Origin: Plantago major
Taxonomy: Eukaryota; Streptophyta; Magnoliopsida; Lamiales; Plantaginaceae
Length of the DNA: 64,000 nucleotides
Reading direction: 5' to 3'
Assembly: GCA_026545765.1 (NCBI GenBank)
Contig: CM048839.1
Coordinates: forward strand, 91,664,914 to 91,728,913
A program made the translations under genes and the position numbers. The notes beneath the pieces are model-generated. The model was not told the DNA's origin. It was given only the letters and a program-made list of their open reading frames with translations, and searched no databases. Each line of letters begins with the position of its first letter. Position 1 is the stretch's first letter. Shown piece by piece: positions 10,872 through 22,478 of the stretch.

Positions 10872-12336
10872 TCAGATAAGGAGCTTCTCAATAGCATCCT
10901 GTAGTAGAAAAAAGGAAGATTCTATGAGAACGAGTCCACTTAACATTGGGAATATTCACATTATAACGCCTGATAAAACTATATGTATCTAACCTTCAGT
11001 TGCTGAATTTGGGTTTTCAACTGGCTTCCCTCGTTGCTGGTAACAGAACATGCAATGACAGGTCTCGTAACTCCACATGCTCGCCCAAGAGCTTGCTTTG
11101 ATGGAACGAATACGTAAGGCACATTCTGCAATAGTAAAAAATTGTCTGAGATTTGAGCAACCGTATAACTACCAAACTCTGAACTGCACCGAGTAATTCC
11201 ATACATCATACTATATTCCTTTGGTATGAGAAGTGAAATGAGGTTTGTTGCTTGGTCCAGACACGCCCACTCTCTCACCAGAAATGAAAAGTGGTTTGTT
11301 GCTTGGTTTTCAATTTATTAAGACTCAGCAGAGAAAAGCTAAAGCAGAAACGACATATGGTTCTTTGCAAAAACTAAGCCATCCCATGCACTGCTTAAAA
11401 AACTTCCACAAACACAATTTTGGTGGTGACCAAGAATGCGAGTGAAAAATCAAAAGATCAAGGAAATGCCCGCTTAAGCGCCGGGACAAGCATATCAAGA
11501 CTTTATTATGTTCTTCAATGTTCCAAACTATATCCGTTAAACACTTATAACGAATTCAACACATATAAGCACAGTTAGCGGCTATGTGTGTTCTAGATGT
11601 TTATTTCATCCTGTCACTTTAGTAGGTATTTATTTGTTGCGTTTTTTGTCACCAGATCAAGTTTTATAATCTAATCAGCAAGTTCACAGTAGTCGTAATC
11701 TAACTTAGGACTGCATTATGTTCACCAATCTTACAACTTAATCTCAGAGTTCAACACAAATAACTAGTTTGACCATCCACTTACGACAAATTGTAACACA
11801 AATCACAAGGGCAACCAGTTAACATCTATTCGACAAAACCCCAATACACGTATCAACACGAGCACTTAAAGCAAATAAAACAAACAAATACCTTATCTTC
11901 AGCAAGAAGAGGAAGGTGGAGCAAGATCTCAAGGGGCTCCGTATCAGCTGCCATCACGACAAACTCGGAAATTCCCCTGTTCAATGTCTTTGTTGCTGCA
12001 ACACATCAATTCAACAAAAGTTAACAACTTTCAGCCACAAATCTATTGTAAAGTACTAAAAAGCATAAAAATCTCACAACAGAAGCAAATCAAGCAAATA
12101 AAGTTACCTTCATTAGCACCCTTTTTGAGTTGCTTATAGTTGGCAGCTTGCTGAACCAAATCGAGAATCGTTATGGTCAGCTGAGCATCAGCCAAGGGGT
12201 ATGCCTTAGGGTTCACAGCTTCAGCAGTCTATACATACATACAGAGTTCAGAAAAAAGGTGAATTGAACAAGATATAGATACAATTACAAGTGAAATTGG
12301 AACAGAGAAGTGAGAGATGAAGAAAAAAGTTACCAT
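10872..12336 (-). CDS. SNU13: SNU13 / NHP2-like protein 1 (15.5K K-turn binding protein)
   Basis: Five coding exons on the minus strand join in frame: 12334-12336, 12108-12228, 11892-11995, 10994-11125 and 10872-10898. They total 387 nt, giving 128 aa, the usual family length. The protein is an L7Ae/L30e/S12e/Gadd45 fold. It carries the K-turn RNA-binding block [14 protein letters not shown] at residues 36-49 and the very conserved [19 protein letters not shown] segment. Known role: it binds the U4 snRNA 5' stem-loop in the U4/U6.U5 tri-snRNP and box C/D snoRNAs in the nucleolus, so it serves both splicing and rRNA modification. The first coding exon is only the ATG, directly followed by a GT donor. 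All introns are GT-AG. The upstream sequence carries a telo-box and site II motifs, as in ribosome-biogenesis genes. Confidence 0.95.
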
Positions 12337-12430
12337 GACGCAGGTGAATTGATTGAAAGCAGAGGATCTGATTGCCGAGGAGTGAAGGGAGGAAGAAAGA
12401 TGAGGGTTTTGAGAAGACTTAAAAGAGAAA

Positions 12431-12523
12431 TTAGGGTTTAGGGTGGAGCTAAGTTACTATGCTTAGTAATGGGTTAAGCCCAACACCTAAAAGCCCAGTT
12501 ATGGGGGTTGGGGCCAGAGCCCA
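12431..12523 (-). promoter_or_regulatory. Telo-box and site II elements of the SNU13 promoter
   Basis: On the minus strand AAACCCTAA lies at 12431-12439. TGGGCTT lies at 12476-12482 and again at 12491-12497, and TGGGCTC lies near 12516-12522. Plant promoters that combine a telo-box with clustered TGGGCY site II motifs typically drive ribosomal-protein and ribosome-biogenesis genes in dividing cells, where TCP factors bind site II. Position (about 95-190 bp upstream of the SNU13 ATG) and orientation fit control of that gene. Confidence 0.7.
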
Positions 12524-13476
12524 CTTAATGGATTCTGTTGCATTGCACTTTGAAAACCTAATACTATAATTACCACATCTTTTGTATCTCTTGAAAATTC
12601 AGAAATGAGGATATCTACATTATTATCGCATTATACTAATGCTAGTTGCGTGATCTAAACCATTATATTACTTTTTGATTTAGTCTCAACCGTTCATTTT
12701 TATTAATGCAACTAGACATTGTATAGTCGCATGGGTTGCATAATATAGAGATGAATTAATTACACACCCTTTATATTTAGAAGTAACAAAATATAGCCAA
12801 AAAATAATTTAAAATCAACCCTACGTTAATTAAAAACTCACAACACACCCAATTTCATTTTACATAATACTTTTTTTATGAAATGGCCAGAGAGCTCCGG
12901 TCACCATGGAGGATCGAATTAGCTTCCAGATCTAAACCTTTTGTGGGCCAATGGGAAAGAGACAAAAAGGAGGGAATGAGAATTCTGAATTGTCCAACCA
13001 ATATGTCAAACAACTTCTTCTCCGACCCCTAATCTCTTATCCATTATTTTAGTTGCAGTGATTTCATCGAGCCTTGGACTTATTCTACTTTCGATACGAA
13101 GTGGAGCTGGAACCCAAAAAGCTAAAGCATCCTAGATATTTATACCTAGGCTTTGTTTAGCAAAACTAGCTCATCGTTTGATTTTGTTGGAGTATGGGAT
13201 TTTAGGCTTGCTAAGGGGAGGTAGGGTAGTCTCAGTTGCCTTTGGCCAGCTAACCAGGAAGTAGGAAGTCCTCTCATTTCTATCTTTGATCTTTCTTTAC
13301 ATTCATGGGGTGTTAGGAAGGTCTTCTCTGTTTGGTTGAAAGCCATCTTTGTTTTACGGATTGTTGTATTTAGAAGGAAGCCTTCTCCTTCTATCATTGC
13401 ACACGCTCATTGTCATGTTCACTCCGACATGTGCATATGTCTCCCAGGCACTGCTAAGTCACTTTCTTCGGTTCAC

Positions 13477-13509
<33 letters not shown>

Positions 13510-13553
13510 GCATGGATTACTGAACTCTATTTACAGGTGGAATTTTGGTTTCC
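12524..13553. other. Intergenic DNA with an (AC)n microsatellite
   Basis: No gene is recognisable. A perfect CA repeat followed by TA repeats lies at about 13478-13508. The short open frames across it read HTHTHT and are repeat artefacts. A fragment near 13150-13170 (TTTAGCAAAACTAGCT) resembles the terminus of the MITE at 15254. Confidence 0.5.
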
Positions 13554-13658
13554 TAAACTGATGTAGGGTAAAAATGGTGAAGTCAAAGCAAAAGAAGTGT
13601 TGAGGGGTGGTGAGATTTATGAGTGGTGAGGTGAGCTCGAGTGGTAGTAGAATAGTTC

Positions 13659-13737
13659 GCCAATGTCCTAGACGGCGTCGATGTCCTAGACGGCCTCGAT
13701 GTCCCAGACAGTTTCGATGTCCTAGAGATCTTCAAGG
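13659..13737. repeat. 18-bp tandem array (about 4 copies)
   Basis: The unit is approximately GATGTCCTAGACGGCCTC and is repeated about four times with increasing divergence (CCCAGACAGTTTC, then CCTAGAGATCTTC). It lies inside the solo LTR. Confidence 0.75.
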
Positions 13738-13773
13738 TCCTATGCTCCGAGATTGAGCCCTTCTAGTAAATGT

Positions 13774-14225
13774 AGGTCCGTCACTAAGGCAAGGTTCGCC
13801 ACTCATCATAGGTCCTTCATGGAAATGTGCTTAGTCAAGGTCCTTCTAGAAATATAGTTCGTCACTAAGGAAAGGTCCGCCACTCATCATAGGTCCTTCG
13901 TGGAAATGTGCTTAGTCAATTGGTCCTTCTGAAAATATAGTCCGTCACTAATGCAAGGTCCGCCACTCATCATAGGTCCTTTGTGGAAATGTGCTTAGTC
14001 AAGTGGTCCCTCTAGAAATATAGTTCGTCACTAAGGCAAGGTCCGCCACTCATCATAGGTCCTTTGTGGAAATGTGCTTAGTCAAGTAGCCCCTCTGGAA
14101 ATATAGTCCGTCACTAAGGCAAGGTCCGCCACTCATCATAGGTCCTTCGTGGAAATATGCTTAGTCAAGTGGTCCTTCTGGAAATATAGTCCGTCACTAG
14201 CTACTGTCCTTCTGGAAGTGTAGTC
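13774..14225. repeat. 83-bp tandem array (about 5 copies)
   Basis: The anchor word GTCACTA recurs at 13780, 13861, 13944, 14027, 14110 and 14193, a period of 81-83 bp. Each unit contains GTCCGCCACTCATCATAGG followed by GGAAATGTGCTTAGTCAA. It lies inside the solo LTR, and the final copy is truncated at about 14226. Confidence 0.88.
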
Positions 14226-14548
14226 CGTCTCTGGAGTACTTGGTTATCTATATGAAATAAGAGGAGAAGGGGTTAAACCCTTTTGGGCCGGTTTGCCCAA
14301 GACAAACTGGGCTCGGACTCAACTTGTTTAGAAGGTTGCTCAAGCTAGGGCTCGGACCTCTAAACTTAGAGAGTGGAATATTGAGAAGTAGTTACTTACC
14401 TTAATGAAGAGTAAATGAACTCCTATTTATTGGCAAAGGCTCAGGGGACAAGACTCCGGTTAATCAGAGGTTGGTCGACCCTATCAGCTTGTAACACGTG
14501 GTGCCGGAGTGTGGTGGCGCGTTTAGGTCGGACCCATTGTGGCGGGAG

Positions 14549-14815
14549 CTCGGACCTCCTTTGGAACCCGGGGTCGGACCTTCTTTGGAACCCGGTGTAG
14601 GACCTCATTTGGAACCCGGTGTAGGACCTCCTTTGGAATCCGGTGTGTAGGACCTCATTTGGAACCCGGGGTTGGACCTCATTTGGAACCCCGGGTCGGA
14701 CCTCATTTGGAAACCGGGATCGGATCTCCTTTGGAACTCGGGGTAGGACCTCATTTGGAACCCGGGGTCGGACCTCCTTTGGAACCCCGTATAGGATCTT
14801 CTTTGTAATATATCT
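14549..14815. repeat. 24-bp tandem array (about 11 copies)
   Basis: The unit is close to GGACCTCCTTTGGAACCCGG plus four bases (GGTC or TGTA). The period is 24 bp except for one 26-bp copy. Because 24 is divisible by three, several frames on both strands stay open and give repetitive pseudo-proteins; these are not genes. The array occupies the upstream (U3) side of the solo LTR. Confidence 0.9.
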
Positions 14816-15253
14816 CATAACACACTTAAGTCGCCTTAATCCGTCAATCCTTAGGTCGGACTTATTAGTACATATCATAAACCTTTCATATTGCAGGAAC
14901 TTGGTGCAAGAATTATAGAAGAAATAAAGTTGGTAACTCTTGTTTTTTCATACTCACTAGCTATCTTGCTGGTTTGAATAGAAGAAAACACCCTCTTTAT
15001 ACGTTAGAATATGATCTTTTGTATCTAAATTGTAGTAAAGCTCGTAGCTAGGTCGTCTTCTGTTAGAGTATTGGTTCGACTGTAAGTAGGTATTCTATGT
15101 TTTGGTTGGACTTTGGATGTTATCCTGGCATATGGTCTACTGTTGAAGTTATGATAATGAACTTGAAGAATAAGCTAATGAGCTTGTGTATCTTGGAGAA
15201 GTTTATCAAGAAAAAGAATTATTCTCAAATCCGCCAAGATGAAGGTCTTCGTT

Positions 15254-15518
15254 GGCTCTATTTAGCAAAACTAGCTGAGAATCTAGCTAGTAGCTGTTTG
15301 AGTAGCTGATAAGTTAGTTGATTTTTATAAAAGTGTTTCGTAAATCAATTAGTTAATAAAATTTAATTGATTTAAATATGATAAGAAAACAAATCACCAA
15401 TTTTATTTTTTTATGTTTTCCTGATGTTTTATTAGATCAATTAGCTTATCAACTGTGCTGTCACGTATAATGTTCTCATCGAACTCATAAACCAAATTGA
15501 CTTTCGCTAAATAGAGCG
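15254..15518. mobile_element. MITE candidate with CTCTATTTAGC termini
   Basis: The left end GGCTCTATTTAGCAAAACTA and the inverted right end CGCTCTATTTAGCGAAAGTC form an inverted repeat of about 20 bp. GTT flanks both sides (15251-15253 and 15519-15521). The 265-bp interior is AT-rich and non-coding. A related terminus lies near 13152-13170. The superfamily is unclear. Confidence 0.45.
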
Positions 15519-15700
15519 GTTATGTTTGTGATCTTTCTGCTAGGTTGTTAATGGTTATTTTGGTTCACGATGGATGATGTAAGCCCGAGAAGGTAATTTG
15601 TCGAAAGAGTCGTAGAGGTCTGGTCTGTGTATCCTTGAAATAACCAAACAATTTAGAGTCGTGAGTCAGCAATCATAACAGCGACTCACATAAATTAAAA

Positions 15701-18563
15701 ATGCGTGTGTTTCTCCGACGAGTCTCCGCCGTCGTCCGCTCCTCCACCGCCGTGTCACCTCCAATCAAATGTTCAATTTATAAGCACAACAGTCATCAGC
15801 GGCGAAATCTGACAAGTTGCTGCACCACTCCCCTCAAAATCAACTTCCACCCCTCCTGGTCCACCACCCAGATTCGCCACGCCAGATTCTCCGGTGCCGA
15901 CGTAAGATTCACATTCTTCTTCTCCTTCATCTCTCATCATCTTCTATTTATGCTGCGTTTATCTTACTTACAACTCCATGCCTAATTAAATCAATTTCTA
16001 TATATCCAATGGAAGCTTGCTGGCTGCTAATTCAATCTTACTCTCACACTAAACCTAAACTTATGATACCATTCATGCTTGCTTGCTTGCTAGCTAATTA
16101 AAGTACTTGATGATGAGAATTTAACCTCCTCATTGATTTCCTCAGGGACCTCAACTTGCTGCTTATTCGAATTATCAGCTGAACAATAAGCCACCTTTTT
16201 TTCCTTTTTAGTGTTCACTTAACTGTTACCATAAAAACCTCTGTTTTATTGTGTTAGTAGAAATCCTCTCTCTTCTATTCAGGGTGTAACAATTTGAGAA
16301 GCGAACGTGTTGGTTAACTGGTCAATTGCCTGGATTATTATCAGGTTCTCTAAGATTTTTGTGTTGCCAGGCATGGAGGAAATTGATTTATTCTTCCTGA
16401 CCTGTGTGCCTGCATCAACCACATCTTTTGTCTTGTGCACTACTATGAATCCCCTTTGTCTTGTGCACTACTATGTATCTATCTACACTGCACCAAGATT
16501 TTGAAACTAAAGTTTCTTGAGGAGAAAAACATCATGAGGACATGGAGTTTAATGTTTGTTGTTGAAAACCCTCTCTTGAAGGGAGACCTCAATTCACAAT
16601 CTTGCATCGCAATGCAACCATCAGCCAGAGTATTTCTGTCCTCACTTTTAACTGAGGATAGTAAATGATTTAAATATTCCCAAGGGTAGTAAATGATAAA
16701 TCATGAACACTATTCCTCCTCTTGTGGGGCTAATTCCTATAGCAATCCATGCTTTCTCCAGAAGAAGGAAGAAAAACAAATGAAAACTATGTTTGATACC
16801 TTTAAGCTAATACTTCCACTTCTAATTTAAAAGGTAAGGGGCAGCTTTGTATATTCCGGCATCGGTCAATTAATACCTTATTGTCTTTGCAGTTATATAC
16901 TTGCAGTTGGAATTCCATCTTACTTTTCATTTCATGCAGGTAAGAGCAGGACAGGTCATTCAAAGAAAAGGTTAGATGCTGCATACATCATATGGAATGA
17001 ACAGACATATGTATCAGATCCTGTATACTGTTATCTTTTATAGCTATCAAGTTGTATAAATATGAAAGCCTACTGACTGATAAGTTACCCTCTTGGATGG
17101 CTCTTTACGCAATGCAGGAAAGATATATCAGGTGACAAATTCTGCATGTATTTTTCTCGATTTCGTTTGGATTGTACATTGTTTTCCTTCTCCCTCTTTT
17201 CCCTTTCTTCTTCTTGTTCTTCTTCGTTTTTTCTTTTTCAAAAATTGATTACAAAGCTATGCTATTGCTTGGCCTAACTTAGAGTGGAACTTCATTTAGG
17301 TGGTAAAGGCACAGCATACTACCCAGGGAAGACAAGGGGCTATAATTCAGGTTTTAACTGCTTTGCTTTCTTCTTCTTTTTATCCCCTCCCCCCTCATGT
17401 TGTAGGATGGGGGATATTTTGCAGTAACATGGTGTCTGTTTGCTGTTTCTGTATGGAATGCTTGTCCACCTTATTTTCGTATTTAATTATTTATGTTTTC
17501 TGATGATGAAAAGCGTCAGGTTTCTTGACATCTGTAGAGACATCAAGCTAATTATCCATGAAAGTATAGGAGCTGTTATTCTAATTTATTGCCGTACTAG
17601 TACACATATGCTTATTGACATCTCAAAGTTTTCTGAATTTGTATGTGGAACCATGGCAGGAGTGTGATGTATCTAATAGTCTATACAAGGAAATATGCAC
17701 ACATACATGAACATTCATTTAACTTATCTAGTCTGAAAATATCTTGGAAGGTTGAAAACCACCAAAAGAAGTTTCTGTGTCTTCATATTCTTTTCAGGTG
17801 TATTAAATTGCTTTCTACCACATTTGTTCTATCCATGTCACATCTAAGATTTGGGAGCTTTTGCAGTAATTTGAGGGCACAACAATTCTTTACTTTAGAC
17901 TTTTTGGAGGTGGTCCATCATGCCTGAGCTAATAAAGTCTTGAGTTTGGGGACATGTTGCACAGTCACTTGCATGAACATGTCCATCATGCCTTCTTTTC
18001 TTAATCCTTTGAATCATTTACTTGCTGACCTAATTCCTGAGATTTATTCGTGTAACTATCATATCCAAATTGGTGGCATACAAGGATTTACATATCTGAG
18101 GACCTTCACATGCAACTTGTAATTCTTTTTCTGTATAATATCCACGGGTTGGTGAAAGGACTTCTGGTTTTCCATTGTCAAGGTGTATGTTTATCATGAG
18201 TGCAGTACATATCTATTTCTTAGTGGAATTCGTTTTTCTCCATCTTCTATCCCCCCTGTTATTTGTGTTAACGGTTCAGAAAAGAATCTTACATTTCACA
18301 TTTCAAGTGCTTGATGTGGTAAAGAAATGATTATTCTTTATGTAGTTTATACCTTTACAGAAGATGTGTCAGCCAGTTACTCTTTTGGTCTCTTATTGCT
18401 GACTTACCAATTGACTTTTGGACTTGGTGATAGACTCTCTCTTCTATTTGGTGAAAATACACACAGGTTGAGCTCCGAGATGTTGATAGCGGCGGCAAAA
18501 CAAATGAAAGGCTACGAACTGATGAGGCAATCGAAAGTATGCATCTAAAATTGTTAATACCCC

Positions 18564-18596
<33 letters not shown>

Positions 18597-19089
18597 TTAT
18601 GAAGACTTGTTTTATTAATTGTTTCCTCTATTAGTTACGAAGACTTGTTTTATTAATTGTTTCCTCTATTAGTTACTTCAATTTGGAAATGTTATTAACT
18701 AACAGGAGATTAATAGTAAGGTTAAATGAGCAAATACATTATCATAACCCATGCTCACGCTTTGTCCTTAAAATTTCTCTTTCTTTTTGACTGAATGTGC
18801 GGGATAATCATTGTGGACTTATTTAGGTTTCAGAATTATGGTGTCACTTCCCGAAGAATGTATAGTTAGGAATCTAATTTGGGTGCATTTGAGTTGGTAG
18901 CACCTCGTGTATATCTTCTGTAGACTTGTGTCATGTTTTAACTATATAATAGAACACACATCTGTGGGCTCCTCGGATGTACTATAATTTAACTGACTTT
19001 TTCGAAACTAAAGGTGAAGTAATTTTAGTTGCTCTCTGGCCATATTAAAAAGAGCCATAATCCTTTTATGGTATTTCTCAACTTACAAC

Positions 19090-19156
<67 letters not shown>

Positions 19157-21513
19157 ATTTGATGAAGTCTGACCATTATGCAGATAATAAACCAATGCGT
19201 ATTTGAAATGAGTTCATATGATATAACTATAAGTAGTCATAATATGTAATGTTACTCTGACCGGACATTATGCTCCAACCACACTCCTGGCTTCTTGAAA
19301 TAGATACCGTGTGCTGCTTTTTAACTTTACTCATTTCTGTCTCTTCGATGTTTCAGAAGTATTTGTTCAATCGAAGCAACTGACATATCTTTACACTGAT
19401 GATGAGACTGGAAATATTGTTCTAATGGAGTGAGTATTATCTTTCTATCCTGAAGCTGAATTGAGCAAGTGCCAATTCCACCTGGACACGTACAAGGAAC
19501 GAGTTCTGATGTTTCCTAAATTGTTTTTATCTTTTGCAGCCCTGAAACATATGGCCAGGTAGAAGTTCCAAGGCACTTGTTTGATGACTCTGTAGTTTAC
19601 CTTCAAGGTACTTTAGTGTAATATGTATTGGCCATTGATATTAGGTATTCTCAATGTTATATTGATAGTGTGCTTACATTACGTAGATGATATGAAAGTC
19701 ACCATTGAACTTTTTGATGAAAGACCCATGTCAGCATCACTTCCAACTCGAGTGACTTGTACTGTTGCCGAAGCAGGTGATGCAAACAAGCAAAGTAGCA
19801 AATCTACTCCGTAAGTGCATCATATCTAGCACATAGTGGTCTGGGTACGGTTAGTGATAATAAATCACCTTGAGGCATTTGATACTACAGATTATCTATA
19901 TCATATTAAATTTAACACTCAAGCTTTGTATCTTGGTTGGATACAGTTTTAGTTCCAGATTGGTTATGTTCTTGACTTTGTGTATACAATTGTTTGCTTT
20001 TCTAACTTCATCATTCTTCATTTTTGCAGGAGCAAGAAGGTGGTGTTGGACAATGGTGTCACTATCCAGGTAATTTACTCTTACAGATCAAGTGCTCCAA
20101 ACATGCATGATCTCATGGTACTATTTACTTAACTTGAAAAGGTACTTTTTACTTGAAATCAAAAAGTTTTTGGTAGGCATTCTGGTGGATACTTCACATA
20201 CAGATTTACTTTCAGAATAATAGGATGGTGGACATTTCGAGATATTATGTCAACTATACCCGCCATCTCAACTCTATCTTTTACGAGCCAAATGGATTGA
20301 GGGGAGTAGCGTTATATTGTGTAAGATTAGTTGTGGGGTTTGTGATATTGCTAAAAAAGGAAAGTAGAAGATAGAGCTGAGATCCCTGGAATGGTAAATG
20401 TAGAAGATAGAGTTGGGATGGTGGGGACATTGCTGAACTAGCTACAGTCTTGAAGTTACTTTATGTAATCCAGCCTTCCTCCTAGAGTAAAAAATATTGG
20501 ACTGAGTGGGGATATGATTATGCTGATATGCTCTTGAACTATTTCATAAATCGCGTTAGAGATGTTCGGCACTTGCTGAGGCCTTGTGTCTCTCATGTGA
20601 AATGAAGTAAGATGTGAGCAGGATTGATATTGTAACATAGTCCAGAGTTTGAACAATGATTTTGAAACAATAGTGGAAAAAGGCTGTTTGGCTAACGATT
20701 AAAATCAAGAAAACCAGGTTAAATAGGTGTTTTTAACCAGGTTTACACGATTTTAATCGCTAGCTAAACAGTCACTAGGTGATTAAACAATTTTATAGTA
20801 GTTTAAACACACAGGTGTTTAATTGTGTTTTTAGGTGAGTGTTCAAATGGAAGTGTACGGAGGATAAGTAGATGATTAAAGTTGAGTAGTTTTTACGTTT
20901 TAGATACCTTTGGATATATGATGTCTTAACCAAAATAATTTGAGCTTCATACTACAGGAAAGAGTAATCTTCCGATGAAGAATATTGAAAATGGAAGCGT
21001 ATCTTATGAGTTGCAGACGATTTTAAAAAACAAAATTATGAGATAAATTTTACGACTAATTTCATGACCTGGGGCTATTTTATTTTGACAATGATTTACT
21101 CCTGGAAGACGGCAAGTTAATAGAAACACCCTCTCCATAATAAATAGTGATTGTCAAGGTCTTTTACCTTTTTTATTGTTGTCTGCAAGGCCACCGCTCC
21201 TAATAATTTGTTCTTGCGCTACTTACAACTTTTCTTTTCAATGCACTATGATAGGTTCCTTCTCATATTTCGACTGGAGACAAAATTGTCATCAATACCA
21301 TGGACAACACTTACATGAGCAAGTGAGTTGAAAAACACATTTCTCTTCATGATTTGTACTCTTTAACTTTCCCTACCATCTCTCCGTTCAATGTCTTATT
21401 GGCTGCTCATGCGTGGGATGCGTAGATTCCATAGGTATTTTGTATTCAGTAGTTATGCATCTCAGCCATTTCAATGTTAACACTTGTTTTTGTTTTGGTC
21501 TTGCAGGGCGTAA
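15701..21513 (+). CDS. Organelle-type translation elongation factor P
   Basis: Eleven coding exons join in frame: 15701-15901, 16940-16970, 17118-17131, 17300-17350, 18467-18536, 19357-19429, 19540-19607, 19687-19810, 20030-20069, 21255-21322 and 21507-21513. They give 747 nt, 248 aa. The first 67 residues are rich in Arg and Ser with almost no acids (MRVFLRRVSAVVRSSTAV), as in a mitochondrial or plastid transit peptide. Then come the KOW-like EF-P N domain (about 70-130), the central OB domain (about 133-187) and the C-terminal OB domain (about 205-247, VPSHISTGDKIVIN). EF-P enters the ribosomal E site and relieves stalling at proline runs. The loop tip that is PGKG in many bacteria reads TTQGRQGA, with Arg93 in place of the modified lysine. 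Exon 3 is a 14-nt micro-exon. Mitochondrial rather than plastid targeting is an inference. Confidence 0.9.
18571..18597. repeat. (AG)n microsatellite in EF-P intron 5
   Basis: A GAGA run of about 26 bp follows an A-run just inside intron 5. Immediately after it, a roughly 38-bp unit containing GAAGACTTGTTTTATTAATT is duplicated in tandem (about 18602-18676). Confidence 0.85.
19093..19155. repeat. (TTA)n microsatellite in EF-P intron 5
   Basis: About 20 perfect TTA triplets lie in the intron between coding exons 5 and 6. Its length suggests a polymorphic marker. Confidence 0.9.
20682..20773. mobile_element. Short foldback MITE remnant in EF-P intron 9
   Basis: The left end GGCTGTTTGGCTAACGATTA and the inverted right end GACTGTTTAGCTAGCGATTA match over about 24 bp, including AAAATC beyond. 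They enclose about 45 bp. The ends resemble the CTGTTTGG termini of the MITE at 58350-58743, so this may be a strongly deleted member of the same group. No clear target duplication was found. Confidence 0.5.
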
Positions 21514-22145
21514 AGTTACCTTGTGTACCGAACTGTGGTTTGAGGGATAGCTCATGCGAGTGCTGAGAAGCTAATAAGATGTGGTTTTTTGACGATTGAA
21601 CGACATAGCTTTGATACACACAGTAACAATGATGATTGATGACAATATTTTTAACTAGGTCGTACGAACGCTGCCAAATATCTCCATCTTCCCTCCCTCC
21701 CAATATTTTTGGGGATTTTGATTTTATTTGCGTTTATTTTCATTGGAGAGGCCAAGTACAATTGTTAAAATCCGGTCAATTAAAGTTGCGTGCCGAACAA
21801 CTTATTCTTAGTCCTGGCGAACGTGTCATTTGGATTGGATACGGATAGGGTCATTCGGGTCCATTGTGTATTTTGAGTTACATCGGATCGTGTTGGATCA
21901 GATTCGGGTGTTATTTGGATTGGATTCGGATTCGGGTCCTTTTTGGATTAAAATACTTCAGCTCGTTTAGGATCAAATTAATTTCGGATGGGATCAATTT
22001 GGATTTAGGTCTTTTTCTTGGATTAAAGTACTCCAGGCTATTTCGGATCGGGTCTATTTGGGTTTCAATTTTTTTTTTACGATTATAATGCTTCTTGTAA
22101 TCTTGGATAGGATTATTTCTGATGTTTGTAACCTGGAATGACCAA
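21514..22145. other. EF-P 3' UTR followed by a GGATTCGG-type degenerate tract
   Basis: The first 150-250 bases are probably the 3' UTR of the EF-P gene. From about 21835 to 22130 the DNA is a loose repetition of words such as GGATTCGGGT and TTTGGATTAAAATACTTC. It is similar in style, on the other strand, to 1940-2440. No coding region was found. Confidence 0.45.
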
Positions 22146-22239
22146 GTGGCTGATTGGTTAAGAAATTAAATTCATTTTGTCCCAACTTAGTATTTGGTTA
22201 AAGACTTAAAGTTTTAGTTGGATGAAAATAGAAGTAAAA

Positions 22240-22478
22240 TACCTGCAAGGGTGGCTCAGTTGGTTAAAAGGGAGGAGAATATCATCTTGGTCACAGGTTC
22301 AAACCCACGGGGAGCAAATTTCTGTGATTTATGCCTTCTAAATCTGAGCCTGTCGCAACTTGTTACGGGTTTAACGGTTTAACTAACTACTTTGCGATCT
22401 ATTATTACGCAATGAAATTTAAGTCTTGTTTCGAAGGAGTGGCGGTGTGGGTTTCCAACGTCATAAAAAAAAAAAAAA
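22240..22478 (+). mobile_element. tRNA-derived SINE with poly(A) tail and 15-bp TSD
   Basis: An RNA polymerase III A box (TGGCTCAGTTGG, 22252-22263) and B box (GGTTCAAACCC, 22296-22306) lie at tRNA-like spacing. They are followed by a tRNA-unrelated body and a run of about 16-18 A at the 3' end. The identical 15-bp flanks AAAATAGAAGTAAAA (22225-22239 and 22479-22493) are a target duplication made by LINE-type integration. The element carries no protein and depends on a LINE partner. The exact TSD and poly(A) boundary is ambiguous by a few A residues. Confidence 0.9.

Larger units (their letters stand above)
13559..14877 (-). mobile_element. Solo LTR with three internal tandem arrays
   Basis: The unit begins TGATGTAGGG and ends CATATCA, so its ends form TGAT...ATCA. 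It is flanked by the perfect 5-bp duplication TAAAC (13554-13558 and 14878-14882). It has no internal retrotransposon coding region and no second LTR nearby, which defines a solo LTR of 1319 bp. Orientation is inferred as minus from a TATA-like CCAATAAATAG at about 14423-14433. The outer part carries a 24-bp array (U3 side) and the inner part an 83-bp array and an 18-bp array. Solo LTRs arise by recombination between the two LTRs. The family (probably Ty3/gypsy, given the length) is not established. Confidence 0.8.

Noticed and set aside
13336..13566. Two overlapping plus-strand open frames ending in HTHTHT
   Set aside because: They run across a CA microsatellite and have no protein family resemblance.
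14441..14878. Open frames of 90-145 aa on both strands with repeated peptides (RTSFGTR, PNEVRPR)
   Set aside because: They are created by the 24-bp tandem array, whose period is a multiple of three; they have no start context or family and lie inside a solo LTR.
15097..15309. 70-aa plus-strand open frame
   Set aside because: No family resemblance, and its end overlaps the terminus of a MITE candidate.
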